A stretch of 12,469 nucleotides of DNA from the NCBI GenBank assembly GCA_002366795.1, contig DFBX01000028.1, forward strand, positions 1 through 12,469. The letters are read 5' to 3'. Positions 5,475 through 12,333 of this stretch are shown here, piece after piece. The DNA is from Rhodobacteraceae bacterium UBA3069 (lineage in GTDB: Bacteria; Pseudomonadota; Alphaproteobacteria; Rhodobacterales; Rhodobacteraceae). The position numbers were made by a program, and so were the translations under genes. The first letter of the stretch is position 1; each line of letters opens with the position of its first letter. The notes beneath the pieces are model-generated. The model did not search any database and was not told the DNA's origin. It saw nothing but the letters and a program-made list of their open reading frames with translations.

Positions 5475-6956
5475 GTGAAGGTTCGGCACAGGCAGCCGGC
5501 CCGCTTAGGGCTATTCGTTCTCGCAGCAATCTGGATGTTGGTGGTCGTGCCATTGACCGCCGTGGCCGCGCCCTATGCGGCGATGGTGGTGGATGCGCGC
5601 ACCGGCGAGGTGCTGCATTCGCACAACGCCGACACGCGGCTGCACCCGGCCTCCTTGACCAAGATGATGACGCTTTACATCGCCTTCCAGGCGGTGGAAC
5701 GGGGCGAGATCAGCCTGGACACACGCGTCAAGATATCGGCCAAGGCCGCAGCTATGCCCGCGTCGAAACTGGGGCTGAAGGTAGGGCAGCGCGTCAAGCT
5801 GCGTTACCTGATCCGCTCTGCCGCCGTGAAATCCGCCAATGATTCCGCCACCGCGATTGGCGAGGCGATCTCGGGCTCGGAAGCGGCCTTTGCACGCCGG
5901 ATGAACCGCACCGCCAAGGCGATGGGGATGACTCGCACCACCTTCAAGAACATGAACGGGCTGACCGCAAGCGGCCACCTGTCCACCGCCCATGACATGA
6001 CCATCCTCGGGCGGCACATGATCTATGACTATCCGCAATATTATAACCTGTTCTCGCGCCGTTCGACCGATGTCGGCGGGCGCACGGTGTATAACACAAA
6101 CCGCCGCCTGCTGGGCAATTACAAGGGCGCGGACGGGATCAAGACCGGCTACACCCGCGCGGCAGGGTTCAACCTTGTCGCCTCGGCCGAGCGTGGCAAC
6201 GAGCGCGTGATCGCCACGGTGTTCGGCGGGCGCTCCTCCGCCTCGCGCAATGCGAAGGTGGCCGAATTGCTGGACCTCGGGTTCCGCCGTGCGCCGTCGC
6301 GTGCGCGCACCAACAAACCGGACGTTCCGGCACCGCAACTGGTGGCGCGCGGCAATTCCTCGGACGGGGGGGCGAGTACGCCCGGATCGCGCACTGCTGG
6401 CAAAACCATCCGCCTGAGCGGCGCCGTCAAAAAGTCGCTGCGCCCCAAGGCGCGCCCGATGGCAGAGCCGGCCACCCCGCAACCCGTCATCGTCGCCGCG
6501 CTTCAGGATGACATCGCGAACGCATTGAAAGAGGCGCAGGCCGCCCCTGCCCCGGTTGCCAAAGATGTCGTGGCCGCGGCCCCTGTCGCCACGGTTGCCG
6601 TACCCAGGGTGAGCCCCAAGGCCCGACCCAAGGATCTTGTGCTGGCGTCCGTGCAGACCAGACAGGCGCAACCGCGCGTGAAAGAGCAACAGGTCGTCAC
6701 CCGTGTCTCGACCTCGGGCGGGCGGCACTGGGGCATCAACGTCGGCCGCTATACCTCGCGCTACAAGGCCGAGAGAGTGCTGTTGAAAACCGCGCTGAAC
6801 GAGATGGACACGCTGGACGGATCGCTGCGTCGCGTGGTCAAGCGCAAGACAGGGTTTGACGCGAATTTCATGGGGCTCAGCCGCGAAACCGCCGACCTGG
6901 CCTGCCGCCGCCTGCAGGCACGCAAGGTGACCTGCTTCATGATCGGGCCAAGCTGA
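5475..6956 (+). CDS. D-alanyl-D-alanine carboxypeptidase (S11/PBP5-like) with C-terminal SPOR domain
   Basis: An exported penicillin-binding protein that removes the terminal D-Ala of peptidoglycan stem peptides. Residues 1-32 form a signal peptide (basic start, hydrophobic core, cleavage near VAA-AP). The serine peptidase motifs are S60-LTK63, S120-AN122 and K223-TG225, with correct spacing for family S11. From about 275 to 415 there is a Pro/Ala-rich low-complexity linker with two PKARP copies (about 323 and 381). A SPOR domain (about 416-490; starts HWGINVGRY) follows and should bind denuded septal glycan. Length 493 aa is longer than E. coli PBP5 because of the linker and SPOR. The GTG at 5475 is the only start keeping the basic signal-peptide N-region; AAAAGG lies about 10 nt upstream. 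It is dacF/dacC-like; the exact symbol is not certain. Confidence 0.93.
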   Translation: MKVRHRQPARLGLFVLAAIWMLVVVPLTAVAAPYAAMVVDARTGEVLHSHNADTRLHPASLTKMMTLYIAFQAVERGEISLDTRVKISAKAAAMPASKLGLKVGQRVKLRYLIRSAAVKSANDSATAIGEAISGSEAAFARRMNRTAKAMGMTRTTFKNMNGLTASGHLSTAHDMTILGRHMIYDYPQYYNLFSRRSTDVGGRTVYNTNRRLLGNYKGADGIKTGYTRAAGFNLVASAERGNERVIATVFGGRSSASRNAKVAELLDLGFRRAPSRARTNKPDVPAPQLVARGNSSDGGASTPGSRTAGKTIRLSGAVKKSLRPKARPMAEPATPQPVIVAALQDDIANALKEAQAAPAPVAKDVVAAAPVATVAVPRVSPKARPKDLVLASVQTRQAQPRVKEQQVVTRVSTSGGRHWGINVGRYTSRYKAERVLLKTALNEMDTLDGSLRRVVKRKTGFDANFMGLSRETADLACRRLQARKVTCFMIGPS

Positions 6957-6989
6957 TTTTCCATATAACCCAAGGGCATCGCCCGAAGG

Positions 6990-7031
6990 AAAAAGCCAAA
7001 GCGCCGCCCCATGAAGAGGCGGCGCTTTGGC
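6990..7031 (-). terminator. Intrinsic terminator of the ccoGHIS operon (14-bp perfect stem)
   Basis: A perfect 14-bp inverted repeat (6995-7008 with 7018-7031, 9-nt loop) is followed on the minus strand by CTTTTTCC (T-run complementary to A6990-6994). This is a strong factor-independent terminator for leftward transcription out of ccoS. It lies 35 nt after the ccoS stop and 38 nt after the convergent carboxypeptidase stop. In the rightward direction it lacks a T-run and would stop the carboxypeptidase transcript less efficiently. Confidence 0.9.
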
Positions 7032-7033
7032 GT

Positions 7034-7046
7034 CCGGCTGCGCCGG
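7034..7046. repeat. Small hairpin CCGGC-TGC-GCCGG between ccoS and the terminator
   Basis: A perfect 5-bp stem with a 3-nt loop, 3 nt from the base of the large terminator stem on the ccoS side. A third small inverted repeat (GGGC-ATC-GCCC, 6974-6984) lies on the other side. The three together make a compact structured 3' region; only the large stem has a clear role. Confidence 0.5.
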
Positions 7047-7065
7047 AGGCGCGCACCGTCAGGCT

Positions 7066-7227
7066 TCAATCTACCTTGGGGTGATCATCGTAATCGGAAT
7101 TGAGGATCCGCTGGCTGTTGCCTTCGGGGTCATCATATTGGTCCGATCTGACCGTATAAATGAAAGCCAGCAAACCTACACCGCCCATGACAAGCGAAAT
7201 CGGAATCAGGTAGGACAGGACTTCCAT
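7066..7227 (-). CDS. ccoS: cbb3-type cytochrome oxidase assembly protein CcoS
   Basis: A 53-residue protein found by translating the stretch after ccoI. It begins MEVLSYLIPISLVMGG, contains one membrane segment (about 4-24, ending GLLAFIYTV), then a short acidic cytoplasmic tail (RSDQYDDPEGNSQRIL...) ending in VD. This is the usual CcoS pattern of a single N-terminal helix followed by the Q-Y-D-D-P/E-G segment and a length near 50-60 aa. In studied species CcoS is needed for cofactor (haem b/copper) insertion into the cbb3 catalytic subunit. The ATG at 7227 lies only 7 nt after the ccoI stop, so it is the last gene of the same operon and is followed by the terminator at 6990-7031. Confidence 0.93.
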   Translation of the reverse strand: MEVLSYLIPISLVMGGVGLLAFIYTVRSDQYDDPEGNSQRILNSDYDDHPKVD

Positions 7228-7234
7228 AGCAGGG

Positions 7235-9421
7235 TTACCTCAAGCGCAAAGCGTTCAGGGATACAGTAATCGACGAGGCCGACATGGCCAAGGCCGCAAC
7301 CAGCGGTGTCGCCAGACCGGCCATCGCCAGCGGCACGGCGATCAGGTTATAAACCGTGGCAATGCGGAAATTTTCACGAATACGCCAAATTGCAGAGCGA
7401 CCAGTGGCAAGTGCATCAGCGATGGGGGCCAGATCGCCGCCCAAAAGCACGATATCAGATGCAACCCGCGCCGCATCCAATGCAGAAGCAGGAGAGATCG
7501 ACACATCCGCGCCAGCCAGTGCTGCCGTATCGTTCAATCCGTCACCGACCATCAGTACCTTTTGTCCTGCCTCTTGCAGGGCGGTGATGCGGGCGGCCTT
7601 GTCTTCGGGCAATGCCTCGGCCAGCCACTGGGTGATGCCCAAACGGTTTGCCAAGGCTTCAACGGCACGGGTTGTGTCGCCGGACATCAGGATCACATCC
7701 TTGCCCGCCGCTTGCAGTTCGGCCACGGCCTGTTCGGCGCCATCACGCAGCCGGTCGGTAAAGGTGAAACTTTGCGGCGCGTCGCCCTCTATTCCAAGCC
7801 AGGCAGCGGTTTCCGCGCCCGGTTTCGCCCCGACCCATGCTGCGCGGCCAAGGCGCACGCGGCGCCCCTGCCACTGTGCCTCAGTCCCGTAACCGGGCAC
7901 CTCGGTCAGGTCGGTCAGCGTGGCGGGGGCGATACCCTGCGCCTTCAATGCAGATGTCAGCGAAACGGACAGTGGGTGGGCAGAGCCCTGTGCAAGCGCC
8001 AAGGCAATCCCCAGATCGCGGCTGCCGAAACCGTCCAGCGTGACCAGTTCGGGCGTGCCTGCCGTCAACGTCCCGGTTTTGTCGAAAACCACGGTTTCGA
8101 CCTGCGCCAGACGTTCCAATGCCGTGGGATGCTTGATCAGCAGCCCTTTCTTGAACAGCCGCCCCGAGGCTGCCGTGGTCACCGCGGGAACGGCCAGACC
8201 AAGCGCACAGGGGCAGGTGATGATCAGAACGGCGGCGGCGATGTTCAGCGAAATCCGCACATCCCACGAGTAAAGATACCAGCCGATGAAACTGAGCGCG
8301 GACAGAATATGCACCCCTGGTGCGTAAAGCTGCGCCGCCTTGTCAGCCAGCGAGGTATAACGCGAGCGGCCCGATTCAGCGATCGCAACCAAGTCGGCCA
8401 TGCGGTGCAGCGAGGTATCCTTGCCCACGGCGGTCGCGCAGATGGTCAGGGGACCGGTCAGGTTGACCTCGCCCGCCGAAACGCCCTGCCCCGGCATGGC
8501 TTGGATCGGCAGGGTTTCCCCCGTCAGCAGTGAACGGTCGATTTCCGACATGCCCTCGGTGATCTCACCATCCACCGGCATCCGGCCACCGGGGCGCACC
8601 CGCACCAGATCGCCGATGCGCAGTTCGGACACGGGCAGCTGCACCTCTTCGCCGTCACGCAGGACAAAGGCGCGGGGCACTTCCAAAGCGGCCAGTTCCT
8701 CGGCTGCGGAGCGGGCAATGGCGCGGGTGCGATAATCAAGATAGCGCCCCGCCAAAAGGAAAAAGGTCAGCGCAAGCGCCGCGTCGAAATAGGCGTGATG
8801 CCCAGACAGCGAGGTTTCCCAAAGCGAGGTCACAAGCGCCAGGACGATGGCCAGCACGATCGGCACATCCATGTTCAAACGGCGGTGTTTCAGCGCGCTC
8901 CACGCGTTGCGGAAAAACGGCTGGCCGGAAAAGGCGATGGTCGGCAGGGTGATCGCCGCCGAAATCCAGTGGAACATATCGCGCGTCGCATCTGCCGCGC
9001 CGGACCAGACCGACACCGACAAAAGCATTACATTCATCGAGGCAAATCCAGCCACGGCCAGCCGCATCAACAGATCGCGCCCCGCCTTGTCGGTCTGGGT
9101 TGCGCTGAGCGTGCCTGCATCCAATTCATGCGATTCATACCCGATGCGCGACAGCACAGCGATCAGCGCTTCGGGCATGACATCCGGCTCAGCCTCGACC
9201 GTGGCACGTTTCAGGGTCAGGTTCACGCGGGCGGATTTGACCCCCTGCGCGGCCTCTAGCGCGCGTTCGACCGTGGAAATACAGGCGCCGCAATGCACCC
9301 CCGGCACGGAAAGCGCGATCTGCGCATCCTTTTGCGCCGCACGTTCTGCCATCGCCTCTGCCGCAGGGGCAGCGGCGCAGGCCGGGCAGGCTGAGATATT
9401 GGGGCGCGACAAAGCGGTCAT
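7235..9421 (-). CDS. ccoI: Copper-transporting P1B-type ATPase CcoI (FixI) for cbb3 oxidase
   Basis: A 728-residue copper ATPase of the inner membrane that exports Cu for assembly of the CuB centre of cytochrome cbb3 oxidase. Domains in order: N-terminal CPAC (12-15) and a heavy-metal-associated domain with CGAC (44-47); several membrane helices from about 118; the actuator domain with TGE (300-302); the CPC metal motif in a helix (403-405); phosphorylation site DKTGT (Asp447); SAHPLS with the nucleotide-binding HP pair (482-483); GDGLND (626-631); and a last membrane pair ending in MSASSITVSLNALRLR. The extra CPAC plus a single HMA domain fits CcoI rather than CopA. The ATG at 9421 has AGGGA about 12 nt upstream. 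It lies 23 nt after ccoH and 7 nt before ccoS. No key residue is missing. Confidence 0.96.
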   Translation of the reverse strand: MTALSRPNISACPACAAAPAAEAMAERAAQKDAQIALSVPGVHCGACISTVERALEAAQGVKSARVNLTLKRATVEAEPDVMPEALIAVLSRIGYESHELDAGTLSATQTDKAGRDLLMRLAVAGFASMNVMLLSVSVWSGAADATRDMFHWISAAITLPTIAFSGQPFFRNAWSALKHRRLNMDVPIVLAIVLALVTSLWETSLSGHHAYFDAALALTFFLLAGRYLDYRTRAIARSAAEELAALEVPRAFVLRDGEEVQLPVSELRIGDLVRVRPGGRMPVDGEITEGMSEIDRSLLTGETLPIQAMPGQGVSAGEVNLTGPLTICATAVGKDTSLHRMADLVAIAESGRSRYTSLADKAAQLYAPGVHILSALSFIGWYLYSWDVRISLNIAAAVLIITCPCALGLAVPAVTTAASGRLFKKGLLIKHPTALERLAQVETVVFDKTGTLTAGTPELVTLDGFGSRDLGIALALAQGSAHPLSVSLTSALKAQGIAPATLTDLTEVPGYGTEAQWQGRRVRLGRAAWVGAKPGAETAAWLGIEGDAPQSFTFTDRLRDGAEQAVAELQAAGKDVILMSGDTTRAVEALANRLGITQWLAEALPEDKAARITALQEAGQKVLMVGDGLNDTAALAGADVSISPASALDAARVASDIVLLGGDLAPIADALATGRSAIWRIRENFRIATVYNLIAVPLAMAGLATPLVAALAMSASSITVSLNALRLR

Positions 9422-9444
9422 GGCCGAAATTCCCTAGCGGATCG

Positions 9445-9915
9445 TCAGCGGATCACATGCACGTCAAGGCGCTGCTCGAACGGGACCCCATCCAGCGATT
9501 GCGTCTTGAGCCGCAAGATCCACTTGCCCGCGCCAAGCGCAGCCGGAGCGGAATAGGATTTGCCGTCGAACACGAATTCGGGCGTGATGTCATTCTTGGC
9601 CTCGGTCGGGCGGCCCACCGTCGCGTCGATCTTGCCGACCTGCACGGCGCGGCCGGCATCATCGGTGATCACTAGGCGAAGCATGCCCTTCTCGGCCTCG
9701 ACCGCGACGGCCCAACCCAATGCCTGCTGCGCGGCGCGGCGGTCGTCGAAGCTTTGGCTGGCGATATAACCGTTGCGGACCTCAAGCCCCGGAAATGTGG
9801 TAATCGCCTTGGTCGCCATCACCACGTTCACCGTGATGATGACACCGAAGGCCACCGCGAACCCGGCAAACACATGCCAGCCCTTGATGCGGAATTGCTG
9901 CTTTTCTGCCATCAT
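9445..9915 (-). CDS. ccoH: cbb3 oxidase maturation protein CcoH (FixH)
   Basis: A small membrane protein, 156 aa, with one transmembrane helix (about 11-35, GWHVFAGFAVAFGVIITV...) and a periplasmic beta-rich FixH domain. It includes the NGYIASQSFD segment typical of the family (about 47-56) and a C-terminal strand region ending RLDVHVIR. CcoH is required for stable assembly of the cbb3 subunits. The start is set by a TGATG junction: the last base of the ccoG stop (9917-9915) is the first base of this ATG (9915), implying translational coupling. The adjacent ATG at 9912 is equally possible, and a TTG at 9918 is less likely. Confidence 0.93.
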   Translation of the reverse strand: MMAEKQQFRIKGWHVFAGFAVAFGVIITVNVVMATKAITTFPGLEVRNGYIASQSFDDRRAAQQALGWAVAVEAEKGMLRLVITDDAGRAVQVGKIDATVGRPTEAKNDITPEFVFDGKSYSAPAALGAGKWILRLKTQSLDGVPFEQRLDVHVIR

Positions 9916-11342
9916 CAATTCGCCCGTCCGTTAAAGATGGTGTCTTCGTATGCGCGGTCACCGTTGGAAAGGTCTTCGACCCAGATACGAATGTCTACAC
10001 GTTCACCGTTCGCAGGATCCGACCCCGGAGGCGCCATCACGTAGACCTTTTGCAGTTTCATCGTGTCCGCAGGCACCGTGACACTGTCATAGATCGTGCC
10101 CTCAAGGCTGACGCGCAGGGTCGAATCGCCACTTACCGAAATGCGGAAGGGCCGTTCCTCGCCATGCTTGTTGCGCAAGCGCACATCATAGGTGTTGCGG
10201 ATCGTGCCATCGGACATGGTGACAAAGGTCGGGTTGCGGACCGGGGCGACCGTCAGGTCGATATTGGGCCGGATGAACAGCGCCACGACCAGTGCCACGC
10301 CCACCAACGACCACAGCATGGTATAAAGAATGGTGCGGGGGCGGAAGACGTGTTTCCACACTGACTTCGGCGGCAGACCGGAACGCTCGCGCGCCTCGTC
10401 GGTCAGCGCCATGTAATCGATCAGGCCCCGCGGCTTGCCGATCTTGTCCATGATCTCGTCGCAGGCATCGATGCACAGGGCGCAAGTGATGCACTCCAAC
10501 TGCTGACCATCACGAATGTCGATCCCCATGGGGCAGACGTTGACGCAGGCCATGCAGTCGATGCAATCGCCCATCTCGGCGGCATCATCGGATTTACGGT
10601 GCTTGCCGCGCGGCTCTCCGCGCCATTCACGGTAACCGACGACAAGGCTGTCCTCGTCCAGCATGGCGGCTTGGATACGGGGCCAAGGGCAAGCATAGAT
10701 GCAAATCTGTTCACGGGCGAAACCACCGAAGATAAAGGTGGTCAGGGTCAGCACAAGGATCGTGGTATAGGCTACGGGGTGCGCCTGCCCGGTGAACAGG
10801 TTGCCCAAAAGCGTCGGCGCATCAGTGAAATAGAATACCCACGCCCCGCCCGTCGCGACCGAGATCAGCAACCACGAAACCCATTTCGTCAGCCGCAGAC
10901 GCGCCTTGCTGAAATCCATTTTTTTCTGGCGGTGCAAGCGCAGGCGCGCGTTGCGGTCGCCCTCGATCCAGCGCTCCACAAGGATGAAAAGGTCGGTCCA
11001 GACGGTCTGTGGGCAAGTATAGCCGCACCAGACCCGGCCAAGGGCCGAGGTGAACAGGAACAGGCCAAGCCCTGCCATCACCAGAAGACCGGCGATAAAG
11101 TAAAACTCGTGTGGCCAGATCTCGATCCAGAAGAAGAAGAAGCGGCGACTTCCCAGATCGACCAGCACCGCCTGATCGGGCAGCGACGGGCCGCGATCCC
11201 AACGAATCCAAGGAGTTACGTAGTAGATACCAAGGGTGACGATCATGATCACCCATTTCAGGTTCCGGAATGTGCCCTTCACCCGCTTGGGAAAGATAGG
11301 CTCGCGCGCGGCATAAAGGGCTTCAGGTTGGGACTCGGACAA
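9915..11342 (-). CDS. ccoG: cbb3 oxidase accessory iron-sulfur protein CcoG (FixG/RdxA), TTG start
   Basis: A 475-residue membrane protein with two [4Fe-4S] ferredoxin motifs, C260-x2-C-x2-C-x3-CP and C284-x2-C-x2-C-x3-C294. There are five predicted membrane helices (about 31-47, 80-100, 155-172, 190-210, 338-358) and membrane-associated cysteine motifs WCGYTCPQ (105-112) and CIYACPW (214-220). A periplasmic immunoglobulin-like C-terminal domain begins near 370. CcoG is reported to act as a cupric reductase supplying Cu(I) to CcoI. The only in-frame start before the first helix is TTG at 11342, with GGAG 8 nt upstream; the next Met is inside helix 1, and an in-frame TGA blocks upstream extension. 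First gene of ccoGHIS. The ccoNOQP genes that often precede it are not directly upstream; a LysR gene is. Confidence 0.96.
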   Translation of the reverse strand: MSESQPEALYAAREPIFPKRVKGTFRNLKWVIMIVTLGIYYVTPWIRWDRGPSLPDQAVLVDLGSRRFFFFWIEIWPHEFYFIAGLLVMAGLGLFLFTSALGRVWCGYTCPQTVWTDLFILVERWIEGDRNARLRLHRQKKMDFSKARLRLTKWVSWLLISVATGGAWVFYFTDAPTLLGNLFTGQAHPVAYTTILVLTLTTFIFGGFAREQICIYACPWPRIQAAMLDEDSLVVGYREWRGEPRGKHRKSDDAAEMGDCIDCMACVNVCPMGIDIRDGQQLECITCALCIDACDEIMDKIGKPRGLIDYMALTDEARERSGLPPKSVWKHVFRPRTILYTMLWSLVGVALVVALFIRPNIDLTVAPVRNPTFVTMSDGTIRNTYDVRLRNKHGEERPFRISVSGDSTLRVSLEGTIYDSVTVPADTMKLQKVYVMAPPGSDPANGERVDIRIWVEDLSNGDRAYEDTIFNGRAN

Positions 11343-11373
11343 GGAATTCGCTCCGATAAGGCTATGTGTTCAG

Positions 11374-11405
11374 GGTTCTTTTTTCAGGATGGGCGGCAAA
11401 GAACC
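11374..11405. promoter_or_regulatory. 8-bp inverted repeat (GGTTCTTT / AAAGAACC) beside the FNR box
   Basis: GGTTCTTT at 11374-11381 and AAAGAACC at 11398-11405 are perfectly complementary across a 16-nt spacer. The second arm directly abuts the FNR-like box. It falls where the -35/-10 region of the ccoG promoter would lie if FNR binds at about -41.5. It may be a second operator or an RNA hairpin at the lysR 3' end (no T-run follows, so it is not an intrinsic terminator). Confidence 0.5.
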
Positions 11406-11419
11406 TTGACCTGCATCAA
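11406..11419 (-). promoter_or_regulatory. FNR/FnrL-type binding site upstream of ccoG
   Basis: The minus strand reads TTGAT-GCAG-GTCAA, matching TTGAT-N4-ATCAA at nine of ten defined positions. It is centred about 70 bp upstream of the ccoG start codon, in the lysR-ccoG gap. Oxygen-sensing FNR/FnrL proteins activate cbb3 oxidase genes under low oxygen in related bacteria, so the context fits. A site at -41.5 would put the transcription start near 11371, but the -10 there is poor. A site near -60 with a start near 11354 is an alternative. Confidence 0.78.
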
Positions 11420-11439
11420 ATTCTGAATCTTTGGCGCAT

Positions 11440-12333
11440 CTATTCTACAGACGCCTGCACCCTGCTCTTTGCTTCGCGGCGCAGCCATTGGACAAAATCA
11501 CGCACCGCGGGGCGCTGCACGCCGGGGCGCGTCACCAGGTAATACCCCTTGGTCTGGCTGTCCTCGAACAAAAGGCGCAGACGGCCCGCGGCGATGTCCG
11601 CCTCGACAAAGACCTTGGCCGTGATCGCAACGCCCTGGCCTTGCCGCGCGGCCTCCAGCATCAGGTTCCCCGGCAGGGCCGTGATGCCGCGCGCCGGGTC
11701 ATGCTCCAACCCGAAACGGGCGAACCAATCGGTGGATTCGTTGGTTCCAAGTTCCTGAAACCACTGGAAATTTCGCAGATCGGCGGGGCCATCGACCCGC
11801 GTATCGCTCACCAATTCAGTCGCGGCCACCACGATGATCGGGGACCGCACAAGCAGTTCCGCATCGACCCCGGGCCATTCCCCCGTACCATAGCGCAGCG
11901 CCACGTCCAGCCGGCCCGGCACCAGCTGTTTGACCGCAGCCGACGGGTCGATCATCAAGCCGATTTGCGGATGGGCCGCGCGAAAGGACGCAAGCCGCGG
12001 CATCAACCAGGCCGAGGCGAAGCTGGGCGTGGCCGACACCTGCAAGGGCCGGTCGGCATCACGGCCGGTCAGTTCCTCGATCGCGCGGGCGATGGCGCCG
12101 AACCCGTCCTCCAACGCGGTGGCAAGGCGTTGCCCTTCGGCCGTCAAGGCCGGGGTGCGGCCCGAACGGTCCAGCAAGGACAGTCCGAGCCGCTCCTCAA
12201 GCCCCCGCAATTGCTGGCTGATCGCCGCATGGCTGACATTCAACTTGTCGCCAGCCGCGACCATGGTGCCCGCCTCTGCCAAGGCAGAAAAGGCGCGCAA
12301 CGCGGTCAGCGGGGGCATGTTCAACCAATCCAC
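11440..12333 (-). CDS. LysR-family transcriptional regulator (GcvA-like)
   Basis: A 297-residue LTTR. Residues 8-66 form the winged helix-turn-helix (LTALRAFSALAEAGTM, then SHAAISQQLRGLEERLG and LLDRSGRTPALTAEG). Residues about 95-290 form the substrate-binding domain, with the GcvA-like features LMPRLASFRAAHPQI, DVALRYGTGEWPG and GQGVAI. The GTG at 12333 is preferred: AGGA lies 8 nt upstream. The ATG at 12318 would remove five residues but lacks such a site. The inducer and targets are unknown. LTTRs usually control the divergent neighbour, here whatever begins to the right of the window edge. There is no evidence that it acts on ccoG, although it lies directly upstream on the same strand. 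Confidence 0.92.
   Translation of the reverse strand: MDWLNMPPLTALRAFSALAEAGTMVAAGDKLNVSHAAISQQLRGLEERLGLSLLDRSGRTPALTAEGQRLATALEDGFGAIARAIEELTGRDADRPLQVSATPSFASAWLMPRLASFRAAHPQIGLMIDPSAAVKQLVPGRLDVALRYGTGEWPGVDAELLVRSPIIVVAATELVSDTRVDGPADLRNFQWFQELGTNESTDWFARFGLEHDPARGITALPGNLMLEAARQGQGVAITAKVFVEADIAAGRLRLLFEDSQTKGYYLVTRPGVQRPAVRDFVQWLRREAKSRVQASVE

Noticed and set aside
5511..6728. 405-codon minus-strand ORF inside the carboxypeptidase gene
   Set aside because: His/Gly/Arg-rich shadow frame; the sense strand has all S11 motifs and a SPOR domain.
9436..9454. AGCGGATC repeated with 11-bp spacing across the ccoH stop codon
   Set aside because: It lies in a short operon junction and one copy is coding. 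A small local duplication is a sufficient explanation; no regulatory role is suggested by position.
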